A DNA stretch of 64,000 nucleotides from Solenopsis invicta. Its lineage: Eukaryota; Arthropoda; Insecta; Hymenoptera; Formicidae. A program made the position numbers and the translations under genes. Shown here one piece after another: positions 42,601 to 53,000 of this stretch. The DNA lies in the NCBI RefSeq assembly GCF_016802725.1, contig NC_052666.1, forward strand, positions 27,867,497 to 27,931,496, written 5' to 3'. The notes below the pieces were generated by a model, which saw nothing but the letters and a program-made list of their open reading frames with translations, was not told the origin of the DNA and searched no databases. Numbering within the stretch: position 1 is the first letter of the stretch; every line of letters starts with the position of its first letter.

Positions 42601-42874
42601 AGTTGTAATAGAAAAATTAAGAGAGACTTTTAGCCACTTCCACTTATAATTTACAATATATACACATCGTAAAAAGTTCGCACGATCTAAACGTGGCATT
42701 TCGTTGAAAGGACTAGATCTCAGGCAGCAAGATATAAGCGTGAATAATTTAAATGCAAATATGTAAAACGCAGGAAAACTTCTTGGAAATTTAACCTACC
42801 TTTTGCTCGATACACTCGACAATCACGGAAGGATATTTGCGGCTTAGCCAGCGAAAAAATGCTGGGACACCCAT
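13028..42874 (-). CDS. XRN2: 5'-3' exoribonuclease 2 (XRN2/Rat1), 17 coding exons
   Basis: Nuclear exoribonuclease that degrades uncapped RNA and drives torpedo termination of RNA polymerase II. Exons in order: 42874-42800, 42010-41883, 41800-41689, 41609-41436, 41168-41006, 40882-40422, 40045-39839, 39612-39466, 39332-39172, 39060-38892, 38809-38720, 38197-38041, 37348-37120, 36900-36694, 35960-35872, 13801-13581, 13150-13028. They total 2913 nt (970 codons plus stop) and every junction keeps phase; human XRN2 is 950 aa. The start MGVPAFFRWLSRKYPS is the family N-terminus. Visible catalytic acidic residues are D54 (YLDMNG), D103 (AIDGV), E204/E206 (GEGEHKI), D234/D236 (GADADL) and the CFFVGNDF segment. 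A CCHC zinc knuckle sits at C264, C267, H272, C277. The tail is Tyr/Asn/His/Gly-rich and ends in a polyglycine run and RGHRDGW. The exon 13 donor is GTTCGT, the weakest junction. Divergent from Cks. Confidence 0.95.
13066..13137. repeat. (GGA)n coding microsatellite in the XRN2 last exon
   Basis: On the XRN2 strand this is a GGA/GGT-rich run encoding an almost unbroken polyglycine in the C-terminal tail. In the other minus-strand frame it gives a spurious polyglutamate ORF. Confidence 0.85.
14735..15095 (+). repeat. Dispersed repeat, copy B
   Basis: Second copy of the unclassified AT-rich repeat at 50-465, same orientation, inside the giant XRN2 intron. The shared blocks occur in the same order, with different indels. 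Confidence 0.75.
22377..22419. repeat. (AG)n microsatellite
   Basis: About 21 AG units within a GC-rich island of the giant XRN2 intron. Confidence 0.95.
22700..22880. mobile_element. Foldback MITE family member 2
   Basis: The left end ACGAAAAAAACAATTTTACT mirrors the right end CAGCAAAATTGTACTTTTCGT. The core has AAGCATGATGATG and TGCAAAAAGTTT, shared with the member at 32003-32248. It is shorter than the other two. Confidence 0.65.
28567..28823. mobile_element. MITE with long terminal inverted repeats, copy 2
   Basis: About 257 bp, same family and orientation as 2473-2771. The termini TAAATCTGAATTAGTG and CTGATTCGGATTTA are inverted repeats bounded by TA. It lacks about 40 bp present in copy 1 but keeps the internal direct repeats. 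Confidence 0.8.
32003..32248. mobile_element. Foldback MITE family member 3
   Basis: It starts CACACGGAAAA and has mirrored TAAAAATTTA-type blocks near both ends (AAAAATTTAACTAGATATAG and AGCTAAATTTTTAGATATTT). The core AAGCATGATGAGC and TGCAAAAAGTTT is shared with member 2. No ORF. Confidence 0.7.
32341..32381. repeat. (GA)n microsatellite
   Basis: About 20 GA units in AT-rich intron sequence, 95 bp from MITE member 3. Confidence 0.95.
32662..32702. repeat. (CTG)n trinucleotide repeat
   Basis: About 13-14 uninterrupted CTG units. It gives polycysteine, polyalanine or polyleucine in different frames, so the ORFs through it are not evidence of a protein. Confidence 0.95.
32777..32830. repeat. 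(TGCG)n tetranucleotide repeat
   Basis: About 12 TGCG units with one TGCT break, 75 bp from the CTG repeat in the same GC-rich island (32.53-33.24 kb). Confidence 0.9.
35293..35318. repeat. (GACT)n tetranucleotide repeat
   Basis: Run of TGAC units near the 5' end of the giant XRN2 intron. Confidence 0.9.
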
Positions 42875-44060
42875 TTTTTGTACGGAATTCGTTGGGTGAT
42901 ATTACGAAGTTCTTCAATTACTGTCACAGCACTACTGTGTCACGTTAAATTATTTGCATTAACACGTACATCGTCTTAACCAAAATATATACGCAGCTGG
43001 CTGGAGTTTTAGGTTATGATCGAGCATGAATTAATATCGAACCATGATATGAAACACGGGATACGATGTAATTGGCGCCACTCGTGTGATCAAAGGAAAA
43101 TTACGGAGCTCCAAATTATTATGAATTTTTCGGTATTGGAAAATGTTTATTTCTTCCCTATCAACTTTGATGAAATTAAGTTTATTCGACGCGTTTTTGC
43201 ACGAAACGAGAGAATCTGGCAGAAAAAAGTGTCCCTTTGCTCCGCAAACAAAGAATTTAATTTTCCGAGACGCCATCTCTACAACGTGGACATACACTAC
43301 GATGCCAATGTGCAGGTTAGATACCTTCGAAAGCACGTCGCCCTGTTGGCACACCTGACGAAAGAAATGCTGAACGCGCGTACACAAACTTCAAATCATT
43401 TCCTAACGATTTTCGCGACTGACTGATTCGTCCATCGTCGTACTGTATCGATGATAATTAATGCGAACGCAATAGGAGACGAGGCGTGAATACCAAATTG
43501 TAGGAACAAATATAAGTGACAAATTGACTCACCGCTGGTCGCTTATTCGTCTACCTCAGTCTCGGCCGCAGCTCTCGAACGTTCTCTGATCCAAGATCCA
43601 AGAAGCGAAACACGATCGAACGCGATATGACTTGGCACCAGCATCCGACACGACGGATGTCGACTGTCGACACGGGCTGTGTTCGCGTAGCATGCTATTA
43701 GCGCTATCGTGTCGTTTTATCCTTATTTTACGTCTAATGATCGATAAAGATAGAATGACGGAATAGCGCCGATAGCACGCTTCCCGAACGCAGCCACGAA
43801 CGCTCGACATTTCACTTTTGACTGCTTTCGACACTCCACGACACTCCACGACACTCTCGAAGAAATATTCTCGCTCGCGTCAAAAACATGTAGGTACGGG
43901 ACGACGAGGATGCGAGTTAAAATGCGCCGCGACGCACCGCGACCTCTCGCCGTCCTCCCTAACCGACCGACTGCTGTTACTGCGTAGCGGTGTGAGTCGG
44001 TGTGACTGGCGCGTGGTCGCGCCTGCGCGCCGCTACCTCCGTCGCTGGCGCCGCTACGCA

Positions 44061-44674
44061 GTAGCAGCAGTTTGTCGTGGTTTGTCGATTAGATAGAACG
44101 GCGGAAGGTCGCGGTACGTCATCGTGCATTTCAACTCGCATCCTCATTTGTCCTCATCGTCCCATACGAGTTTTTGACGCGAGCGTGTTTCTTCGAGAGT
44201 GTCGTGGAGTGCCGAAAGCGAAATGTCGGCCGTTCATGCCCGACATTCGTCGTGTCGAATGCATAGTGTGAAGTCGTATCGCGTTCAATCGGTTCGTTTT
44301 TTCTCCGTTGTCCCGTATCTCGAATTTCCGACACACGTGAGTACCAAGTGTGAATCAAGGACGAATCGTCGTGAGGAGGTTCTTAATTGATCCTTCGTGT
44401 CGCTCAGATGGCATCAGTCGATCGGCCGAGTCGGTATGAAGTCGTGTCGAGCGTTCAATCACGTTTTCTCCGTTGCCCTGTATCCCGTATCTCAAGTTTT
44501 CGACGCCGCGGGCTTGAGTACCAAGAGTGACTAAGAGTGTCGGAAGCGAGTATCGTGCATTCGTGCCAAGTGTGAATCAAGAGAAGGATCGTCAGGAAGA
44601 GGATCTCGGATCAGAGAACGTTCGAGAGCTACGGCCGAGACGGAGCTGGACGAATAAACGACCAGCGGCGAATG
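44061..44674 (+). promoter_or_regulatory. Candidate Cks promoter and untranslated first exon
   Basis: This CpG-rich stretch ends in AATG followed by a consensus donor GTGAGT at 44675. The Cks start codon lies one base past an acceptor (CAAACAG, ending 46437), so an upstream untranslated exon is required, and this is the best donor I see upstream. The mirrored donor on the minus strand at 43532 could serve an XRN2 leader exon, spliced to an acceptor such as GTGACAG or GACACAG just above the XRN2 ATG. The transcription start is not visible. Confidence 0.35.
44266..44593. repeat. Diverged tandem duplication inside the right arm of the inverted repeat
   Basis: Unit 1 (about 44266-44370) and unit 2 (about 44433-44593) share the same block order: GAAGTCGTRTCG, a GTTCAATC block, TTTTCTCCGTTG, a CCCGTATCTC block, then CCAAGTGTGAATCAAG and GGATCGTC or GAATCGTC. 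Unit 2 has an extra insert in the middle. The left arm has only one diverged counterpart, which explains the unequal arm lengths. Confidence 0.7.
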
Positions 44675-45185
44675 GTGAGTCAATTTGTACTTATATTCGC
44701 CCCTACAATTCGGTTTTCACACCTCGTCCCTTATTGCGTTCGCGTAAATTATCGTCGATACAGTACGACGAGGGACGGACAATTCAGTCAGTCGTGCGAA
44801 AGTCGTTAAAATGGGAAGGAACGATTTGAAGCTCGTGTACGCGCGCTCGACACTTTCGCCAGGTGTGCCAACACTCGAGCGACGTGCTTTTCGAGGTTTA
44901 ACCTATACGTTGACATCGTAGTGTATGTCCACATTGTCCACGTTATAGAGACGGCGTCTCCAAAAAATTGTATCAGTTAAATTGTAAGCATGACTACTCT
45001 CAGGCTTCTCTCTATCGGGACGACAAATTTTTCTAACCCGATTAATCGTCAACTTTAACGATTTTATAATCTCAGTTTGCGAGGCAATTTGCGACACTTT
45101 TTCTGCCAGATTCTTTCATTTTGTGCAAAACGCATCGCACAAGCCTAATTTCGTTTAAATATTCAACTATGTAAGAAATATCTTT

Positions 45186-46437
45186 TGCTTGACTTCACAT
45201 TGATATTGGACGTGTTGTTTTGGACATGCTCATTGTTTGCAAAATTCGCTATAAATCGTATCTAGGTATTCGTAAGCTATGATCAAATATATGTATGTTA
45301 TGTGTGTGTGGATTCAAAGTATATGTGATCGTTATATCTTCAAGTGAAACAGGTAAATTGAATAAGTATGTTTATTATGAGATATATCAGATGGGTTTTA
45401 TAATATGAAAGTAATTAATAGGAATAGATAAAAATCGTTTCTTGCTCCTCGTTATTTCGAATAAATCTTGCTGATATTTGTTACATTTTTGAGTGAGATC
45501 TATCGAAAACGATGTCTTTGGAGGTTAAGAAATCTATCGTACCGACTGAATAAATACGCGCGCGCGCGAAATTGTATTATTGTTTATTGATAATCACTTA
45601 TTTGCGTGAATTTACAGAATATATTGAAAGTTTTCACATAAAACTGTTACAATTTTTCACAATTTTAAAGTTAAAGAATTCTTGATACTTAAACAAAATC
45701 TGTGGTGTATTAAAATGGAGCAAATTTGCACAGTGTATTATTTTTTTTTATTTATGTAATATTTTTATTTTATATGAATACACACTTACACTTCCTAATT
45801 TCATCTCACACAATTTTACTCTCATTACACTATGAATGCCTTGTTTCTTTAATTAGCTGAAAAGTTTTCTTCCGTTCAAATATTGCTATAAAAACATTTT
45901 TAATATTATAGAAATCTTTTCATATTCTGCATTTATCTATAATTGCTCTTTTAGATCAATTTTGAATAACCGAATTATAGGTTGGCCGCATTATCTTTTA
46001 TTAGCTTGGCTAATTAAAAGTAAAAATAGCCAAGTGCAAAACTTAAAACGGATTATATTATTTAGTTTTTCTTACTCTTGTAATTTTCTATAAATTATAA
46101 TTTATGTAAAATATAATACTTTTAATTAATAATTAAGATAATTGAACAATTGAAATGACAAGTTTTAAGTTTTGTGACTTGATAAGTCATAAATTTAATT
46201 AGCTAATTAGAACTTTGGTGAGATGTGAGATCAGTCTTATATGAATTAAATTATTACCAGCAGAAATTCTTTCAGTTATTTAAAACAATTAAAATATAAA
46301 AAGTAACTTTGCATATAAAAACAATGATTTTTTTTAACTAAAATTTTAAAATTGGTTGAGACTTTTATTTATTTATTTATTTATTTACTTTTAGATTGTT
46401 TAACTTTTGTTGGTCTACTTATTTAATCTTCAAACAG
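45186..46437 (+). other. AT-rich stretch upstream of the Cks start exon
   Basis: No ORF of note. It is probably the first intron of Cks if the leader exon ending at 44674 is used. Confidence 0.4.
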
Positions 46438-46438
46438 A

Positions 46439-48187
46439 ATGCCAGTAGAACAGATTCAGTACTCTGAAAAATACAGTGATGATAGATATGAATACAGGTA
46501 AGTTTGGTTATGAATCTAATGTATGTACATATTTAATAAGCAGGTTGGATAGTAACCATTTTAAAAAGTGAAATAATAAAGTATAAAGTTAATAATTTTT
46601 AATTTGGCTTAGTTACAAATTAAAATCAGAAATATCAATATCGACCCAGAAAAAGCAATCAAGATAAGAAAAAGCTAAATACAGAGAGCAGACACCAATT
46701 TGTTATTTGTATGTAATCTGTAGTTTATTTACATATAGAACGTTTTGATTTTACATAACTTGCTGTAGTTTATTTACATATAGAACATTTTGGTTTTATA
46801 TAACTATCTTCAGCCAGTTTAAACAATTTTCAACTGATAATCAATACATGAAACTTGAACAATTTTCGAAATTTAGAAATGTAGAGACAAATTCGAAAAT
46901 TGTTTAAGTGATGTATATATATATGTATTAATTATCAGTTAAAAATTGTTTAAACTGGCTGAGGATTGTTATGTAAAATCGAAACGTTCTATATTTAAAT
47001 AAACTGCTGATTATACATGAATATCGATGTCTGCTTGTGGTATTTGATCTTTTCTTATCTAGATTGCTTTAACTTCATTAATTTTAAATGAGTTTATTTT
47101 TAATTTCAACTAAAATTACTTTTAAAATATACTAACTTTAACTTATTAACTTTTTTTCTAAATTAAAAATTTTTTTTGTGTAAAAGAAAAAAATGTAAAC
47201 CAAAAAAAAATATTTTTATATGAAAAAAACAATTTTTTGTCATTTTACATAAACTTATAAATAAAATACTAAGTTTATTTAATATTTTATTCTATAATAC
47301 TTTTGTTATTTAGAGTAATCTAATTTTTGTAAAATTGTGAATTTTAATTTAGTATAAATAATGCTTTTCACAATTAACTTTTAATTTAATTTAATCGTAA
47401 CGCAATTTTTAAATTACAATTTTTTGTTCATGCAACTTTTAATGGCACTAAATGAAATTTATAAGTCATTACCTTTAACTTAATTTAGTTAAAAAAATAT
47501 ATTAACTAATCCAACCTTGCTAATGAGTTACAATGTTTATTATTACTAAGTTTTAGTTACTTTTTTTTATAATTTGAATTAGACTGTACCATTTATACAA
47601 AATATCTTAGCAATCATTTTTTGTAAATTTAATCTCTTTGAAAATATAACACTATTTTGTAAAGTTAATATATGATTATAGAGATTTAAATTAAAAAAAA
47701 AAAATTTATATATATTTAAAAAATGATTAAAAAGAAAAACATTAATTTAGGTTCTCAAGAATATATATAATTTAGTAAAACACATTAATATTGTTAAATT
47801 TAATATAAAATAATTACAAACCTAATTCACAATTTAAACTGAATTAAATTATGTATAGGCATGTGATACTGCCGGTTGATATAGCCAGACACGTTCCAAA
47901 GACTCATCTTATGACGGAAACGGAATGGAGAAATTTGGGTGTCCAACAGAGTCCTGGATGGGTTCATTATATGATGCATGGGCCAGGTGCGACTTGACAA
48001 ATGAAATTATTAGAAAAATATTGTGTGTATAGGAATTATGATTTAGTATTATTTATTAATATATTAAAAAAAAATTTTTTTTTTAGAGCCACATGTTCTA
48101 TTATTTCGCAGAATGAGAACTGATCTTGTGACAGCACCTAGATGCACCGCTATACAGAGAGAACAGGCTATCGCTTGTTATAATTGA
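46439..48187 (+). CDS. CKS1: Cyclin-dependent kinase regulatory subunit (Cks family)
   Basis: Small subunit that binds CDK1/CDK2 and phosphothreonine docking sites, and helps cyclin-CDK act on multiply phosphorylated substrates. Exons are 46439-46497, 47859-47986 and 48087-48187: 288 nt, 95 residues. Family marks are QIQYSEKYSDD near the N-terminus, EYRHVILP, the HLMTETEWRNLGVQQSPGW block that builds the anion pocket and beta-hinge, HYMMHGPEPH, and LLFRR. Human CKS1B has 79 residues; here a further 24 follow LLFRR, a C-terminal extension without a motif I know. The first intron (1361 nt) contains a foldback repeat, and the start codon lies one base after the acceptor, so the 5' UTR is split. 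The second intron has donor GTGCGA, which is weak. Divergent from XRN2. Confidence 0.95.
46650..47076. repeat. Foldback element in Cks intron 1
   Basis: Imperfect palindrome with arms of about 200 bp. The left arm has AAGCAATCAAGATAAG, TAGTTTATTTACATATAGAAC and GCCAGTTTAAACAATTTT. The same blocks appear in reverse complement on the right in the same nested order, with a short loop near 46885. The left arm also carries a local tandem copy of about 45 bp (46720-46810). There is no ORF. The structure is that of a non-autonomous foldback or MITE-type DNA element. Confidence 0.8.
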
Positions 48188-49679
48188 ATCCGATGTGATA
48201 ATTGATTGTAAGGTGATATGAATGCAAATGAGATGTATGTTGATATAAAATAATATTTTGCTACGTTTATAAGTATTTATTAATAGCAAAACGAAAAAAA
48301 GTTTTTAATATGAGACTGAAATGTATTATGTTTTATTGTTCCTATTTCTTTACATATTTCACGTTTAAAGTATAGTAAAAAATATCGTAGAATCTTCTTT
48401 TAAGCACTTTTGAGCACTTTTTGAAAAAACATTTATAATTTTGCATAAAAAAATTTTTCGTTGATTAATTTTGGAAAATAGATAAGTTATGATTTCTTGT
48501 AATATTTCAAAATTTATCCAAAGAAATATTATGAATTATGTTACATAATGCGACCAGCGCAAGAAAATTTTAATTGAGGAAAAAACTGTTAATTTGAAGA
48601 GAGAGGAAAATGTTTAAGAGGAAAATTTTAATTAGGCAAAAATTGATCAATTATTAATTTATTAATGATTTTGTTGCTGAAAGATTGCGTGATAGATTGA
48701 AGGTAATCGCATTAAAAATTTTAATCATATATTTTCTTTCTTCACAACTTCGCTACTTATATTACATATACGTAAATGTCTATGTGGCACGCGATGATAA
48801 TTATATATTTAAATCCATTTATGTATTAACTAAACTTTAATACTTTGAGAAATACATGTATTGAAACATTCTTTCTAACAAGAATTGTGTCACTCGTTGC
48901 TGTCTTCGAGTTGTACATAATATTTAATATAACAGTTAATAGTATTTAATGTAACAGTTCTCCGTAAATCTATTATATTTTCAAATGTTATATGATATAA
49001 CATTTGTTTATAAAATTTAACTAATATGCAAATTCCTATAATTTCAAAAGCAAATTTCAGATTACCTTAATAAAAATAATATCATATCAAAACTAAAATA
49101 TATTCATAATTACTTTTCATATAGTTGAAATTACACATATGTGAGTTTAAAAGAATTCTTACAACTTAAAATGAGATTTTATTTATAACTTGCAAAATAT
49201 TTTGCATCTTTTTAAACGTACATTTTTCCCGAACCATTACAATATAAAAGGATGAATCTAAAGAAGTATCACAATATTTACAGGCATATGATTATTCAGG
49301 GCTCGCGGGTTATTTTCTCAGAGTGGTTTCAAAGGAAAGGTAATATGAAGAATCGGTCAATATGCAGATCGCGTGCGTTTCTTTAGCTAAATGACACAAA
49401 TAATCAGCGCAAGGACAATAGCAATGGATTGATAGGAAGCATTCACGAAAGCATGCGAGCCATTTAATGGCTTTTCCGTTAGCAATCAGAGATGTAGTGG
49501 TATGCTGGTAAAGAATAAGAATTGTCGTCTAGTTATCTACCACTTATTATCCCTTTCTCTAACTTCCTTATCGATTATTTCTTAATATTGCGGGTAGGGA
49601 GACAGCGTAAAAAGTATGGATGGAAAAGTTTTGGTTGTAAGTTATGAATTTAAGACGCTAGGTTGCTAGACCCGATTGG
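48188..49679. other. Cks 3' region and intergenic DNA
   Basis: AT-rich DNA with no coding-like ORF. No canonical AATAAA stands out in the first 150 nt after the Cks stop. Confidence 0.5.
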
Positions 49680-49834
49680 AACAATGGCTGTTGTGTACTT
49701 TGTCGCGGCGCAGCGGCTGGTATTTGTGCACTCTCTGTGTCAAGTTAATTAAAAGGGTTAAAAAATGGAATGGTTACTGTTAATCAAATCAAATGTTTCT
49801 TCGGAATTCTCAATTACGTATAAGTGACATCACA
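49680..49834 (+). promoter_or_regulatory. Candidate leader exon of the TTC25-like gene
   Basis: A less AT-rich block ends in CATCACA and donor GTGAGT at 49835. A usable acceptor (GAAGCAG) ends at 50062, 19 nt before the start codon at 50082. The block contains two short upstream ORFs starting ATGGCTGTT and ATGGAATGG. The transcription start is not visible. Confidence 0.3.
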
Positions 49835-50081
49835 GTGAGTACATTTTTTACCTATTGCGGTTTTCTTTTGGTTGAAATGTAAATTGAAACTGAAAAAAAT
49901 CTATTTTTAAGTGATGATTTTGCTTTTAATATTAATTAATATTAATTGCTTTGTATTATAATTTTGAAAATAATTTCTAGGAAGCAATTTTGTTACTGAA
50001 TAATGTTTCTCTAGATTAATATTTATAGATTAAATGGTTTCTAACTTTTAACATTGAAGCAGATGTAGATATCGCGACGAT

Positions 50082-53000
50082 ATGGTACATAATCCAAAAG
50101 AACAATCAGCAGTAAGGCAGGACTCTCTTATACGAAACGCACTTTTAGTAAATGAAGCAACTGTTCATGTGAAAAAGGGAAGTTACGATAAGGCTATATT
50201 TCTATATAATCAAGTAAGTTTTAAATTTATTATTAAAAAAAGATATTCATGATTTCATCGATATTTTATTATATCATTATTTACATTAAATTTTAACGTT
50301 TTTTTTATTATAAAAAGCTGATTATAAACTGACAGCTTGTCTTAAAATATATTACTATAACATCTAAAAATTGATAACAGTCTAGAAAATCTTGTATAAA
50401 TATTTTTAAAGAATGCGTGATATACGATATATCAAAAACATTGTGCAGTGTGTTGGAAACTATTTTCAAACTTGAATATAAACTTAATTTTTAAGTAGGG
50501 TTTAGTTTAATTTTTTTTTTATATTTTGACTATAAAAGGGAGATAGAAATATGTACAAACTAGAAATATATAAAAATCCATTTATAGCGCTCTGATGAAT
50601 ATCAAGATTGAAGCTGCGACGAAATAAGAAAAATTCGAGAGCACAAATAGAAAAACTAGATTTATTATTAATTTTTTATATTATGGTCTAAGTTAATTGA
50701 ATATAAATTATTTTGCGACAATGAGTGCGATGAAGTTGAATGAATGTATAAATTTGTATTTGTGTCTATAAAATTGATGTAAATTGCGGAATTTGCAGGA
50801 TAATTTCTTCAATATCTGTCTTGAGAATTTAAATCTTTGTGATAGAAAGGTATAAATGATGCGTTTACTGTAAAGAAAAGATTTTGCAATTTTTTCTTTA
50901 TCTTCTAGATTAACGAAAAAAAATACGCTGTTAAAACTGGCGATCCGTCTTAAGAACGTTCTGTATACACGACGTACAGAGTACAGAGCGTTCTTGTTGC
51001 TTTAAATTTTAAACGTTTCGGAATCGCGAGGGTGGATGTTTAGACCTATCCTGGATCGACGTTGTTACTCGTTTCTAAGGAAACGAGCCACCTGATTTTG
51101 AGGTGTCGGCAACCACACGTATCTTGGCACGTAGGCAAAGATCATCCGCTCGCGATTTGTACGCGAAAACTTCTCACGCGCGAAGTAAAAATATATGAAG
51201 GAAGGAATTAGAGTATCTTGCAAAGTAGATCGCTGTCAATTCTATTCATTGTAATATAATATTGTAATATAGTCGGATATAAAATCGATTGTTAAAATCG
51301 ACGATCGAGGATGAGCGACGAGCCGCAAGCCATCGCCGAGGACGCAACGTCTGCGAGCGTGGTCGAGCATCATGTCATGGATATCCTGAATCCTGGCTTG
51401 CATCAGGACTTGCTGCAGAGCTACGTGCTCGCGCCTACGTGCTCGCGCCTGCGGAAATCGGCGCCGATTCGAAGCAAGACCCCGAGGAATTCGAAGAACC
51501 GAGCAAGGAAGGGCATTCGGGTAAATATTCGTCGATAACGAGCGGTGGCAACGCTCGCTATGCCCAGAACAAAGGGAAGAAGGGTAACGATAAGAAGGCA
51601 AAGGAGAGATCCGACGCCGCTATCGAGTCGGAAATGAGAATACAGAAATCGAGGAAAAAATGACGCCAACACGACAGCGAGGTTCATCGGCAGGAGGAGG
51701 TGTACACCGATAAGGATCGCGCGGCTGCTGTGAACATGGGTACCACGGATATAAAGCAGTCTCTGAAGATGAAGCAACGCCAGGATCGCAGCAAGAGCCT
51801 GCAGATCCCGGAGGAGACCGAGCCCGGGGCGTTGTTGGCGCTTGGTCTGCGTGAAATGCGCTTCGGCGACGTTAATGTCGCTATTAACTGCATCAATAAG
51901 GTTTCTACCTGTTCGCCTCATTGTAAGGGATCGTTAATTCTTTGCAGGCACAATCGATGAGAGTGATTTATGTCTTCCGTACACGGCCGTGCATGCGCGC
52001 ATGAATAATAAATCCCCCGTAATGAGCGAACAGCCAAATCGATCGTAACAATTTATATGTCAAAATTGAAATAGACATAATAATTTAGGGAGATTATTAT
52101 CATTATTAATTTTGAAAGAAATAGTATCTATGTTTCTTAAAACATTTCCAGACAGCATGAAACATTTATCATAAATATTCATAATTATCCTGAAAATTGA
52201 TTTTCAAGAAATATGTGGTAAACGTTTTACAGAAATTTTTTATTTTGGAAAGAAGATTTTGGAAAGTACAAAATCATTATTACAATGTATTAAATATAGT
52301 TTAAAACTGTATTTATACAAATCTAAAGATAAGAATATGTACAAAATATTTATGTGCATACATGTTTAAAATATTTTATTTTTTTATAAATATTTTATAA
52401 ATATTTTCTACTCTTTTATAATCTATAATATTAATTGATTTATTAATTCTAAAATTTAATGTTTGATATAATATAAAAGAAAAAATAGACATTCTGAGAA
52501 AAAGATACTTAAAAATTTATTTATGAGATATAAATTTATTTTATTGAAATATATTTTTATTTAAATATAAAAAATAAAATGTTTTAGCAAATAAATAAAT
52601 AAATTAATAAGAAAAATAAGTTAATCCTTTACGAAAAATACATCCAACTAATGTCCGATGACACTCCATTGAGTGTTAACTCTCAAGTTGAAAGTTTATT
52701 TGAGAGATAACACTCATTTGAGTGTCACTTCGGACACTAGGGTGTATTTTTTGTAAGGAATATACTGAAATGAGATATATTTCATAGAAACGTGTATTTC
52801 ATTATCACAATCAAATTTTTTTAAAACTAATAAATATCAAAGAAAACATCACAAGTAACATTTGCTTGCTAATAGTTTGACTATTTTCTTAGTGTACACT
52901 GAATGTAAAAACGATTCAGGATTTTGAAAACATTCGTGTTTTTTTTTCATAAAGTCTAATATCTTTCAATTTATCTATAATAAAGCATAAAATCTTTTTT

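Larger units (their letters stand above)
43150..45185. repeat. Large CpG-rich imperfect inverted repeat between XRN2 and Cks
   Basis: The left arm (about 43150-43990) matches the reverse complement of the right arm (about 44051-45185). Paired blocks read outward from the centre: 43981-43990 with 44051-44060; about 43838-43905 with 44150-44215; 43487-43600 with 44620-44730; 43278-43400 with 44825-44960; and 43190-43245 with 45085-45150. The loop is about 60 bp. The right arm is longer because it carries a tandem duplication and other insertions. Composition is GC- and CpG-rich, unlike the AT-rich DNA on both sides. Each arm holds a GTGAGT splice donor at the mirrored site (44675 plus; 43532 minus). 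It could be a foldback-type transposon or an inverted duplication of a promoter. Confidence 0.85.

Noticed and set aside
43016..43426. ORFs on both strands in the left arm of the inverted repeat
   Set aside because: Opposed overlapping ORFs without a family match, with no corresponding open frame in the other arm.
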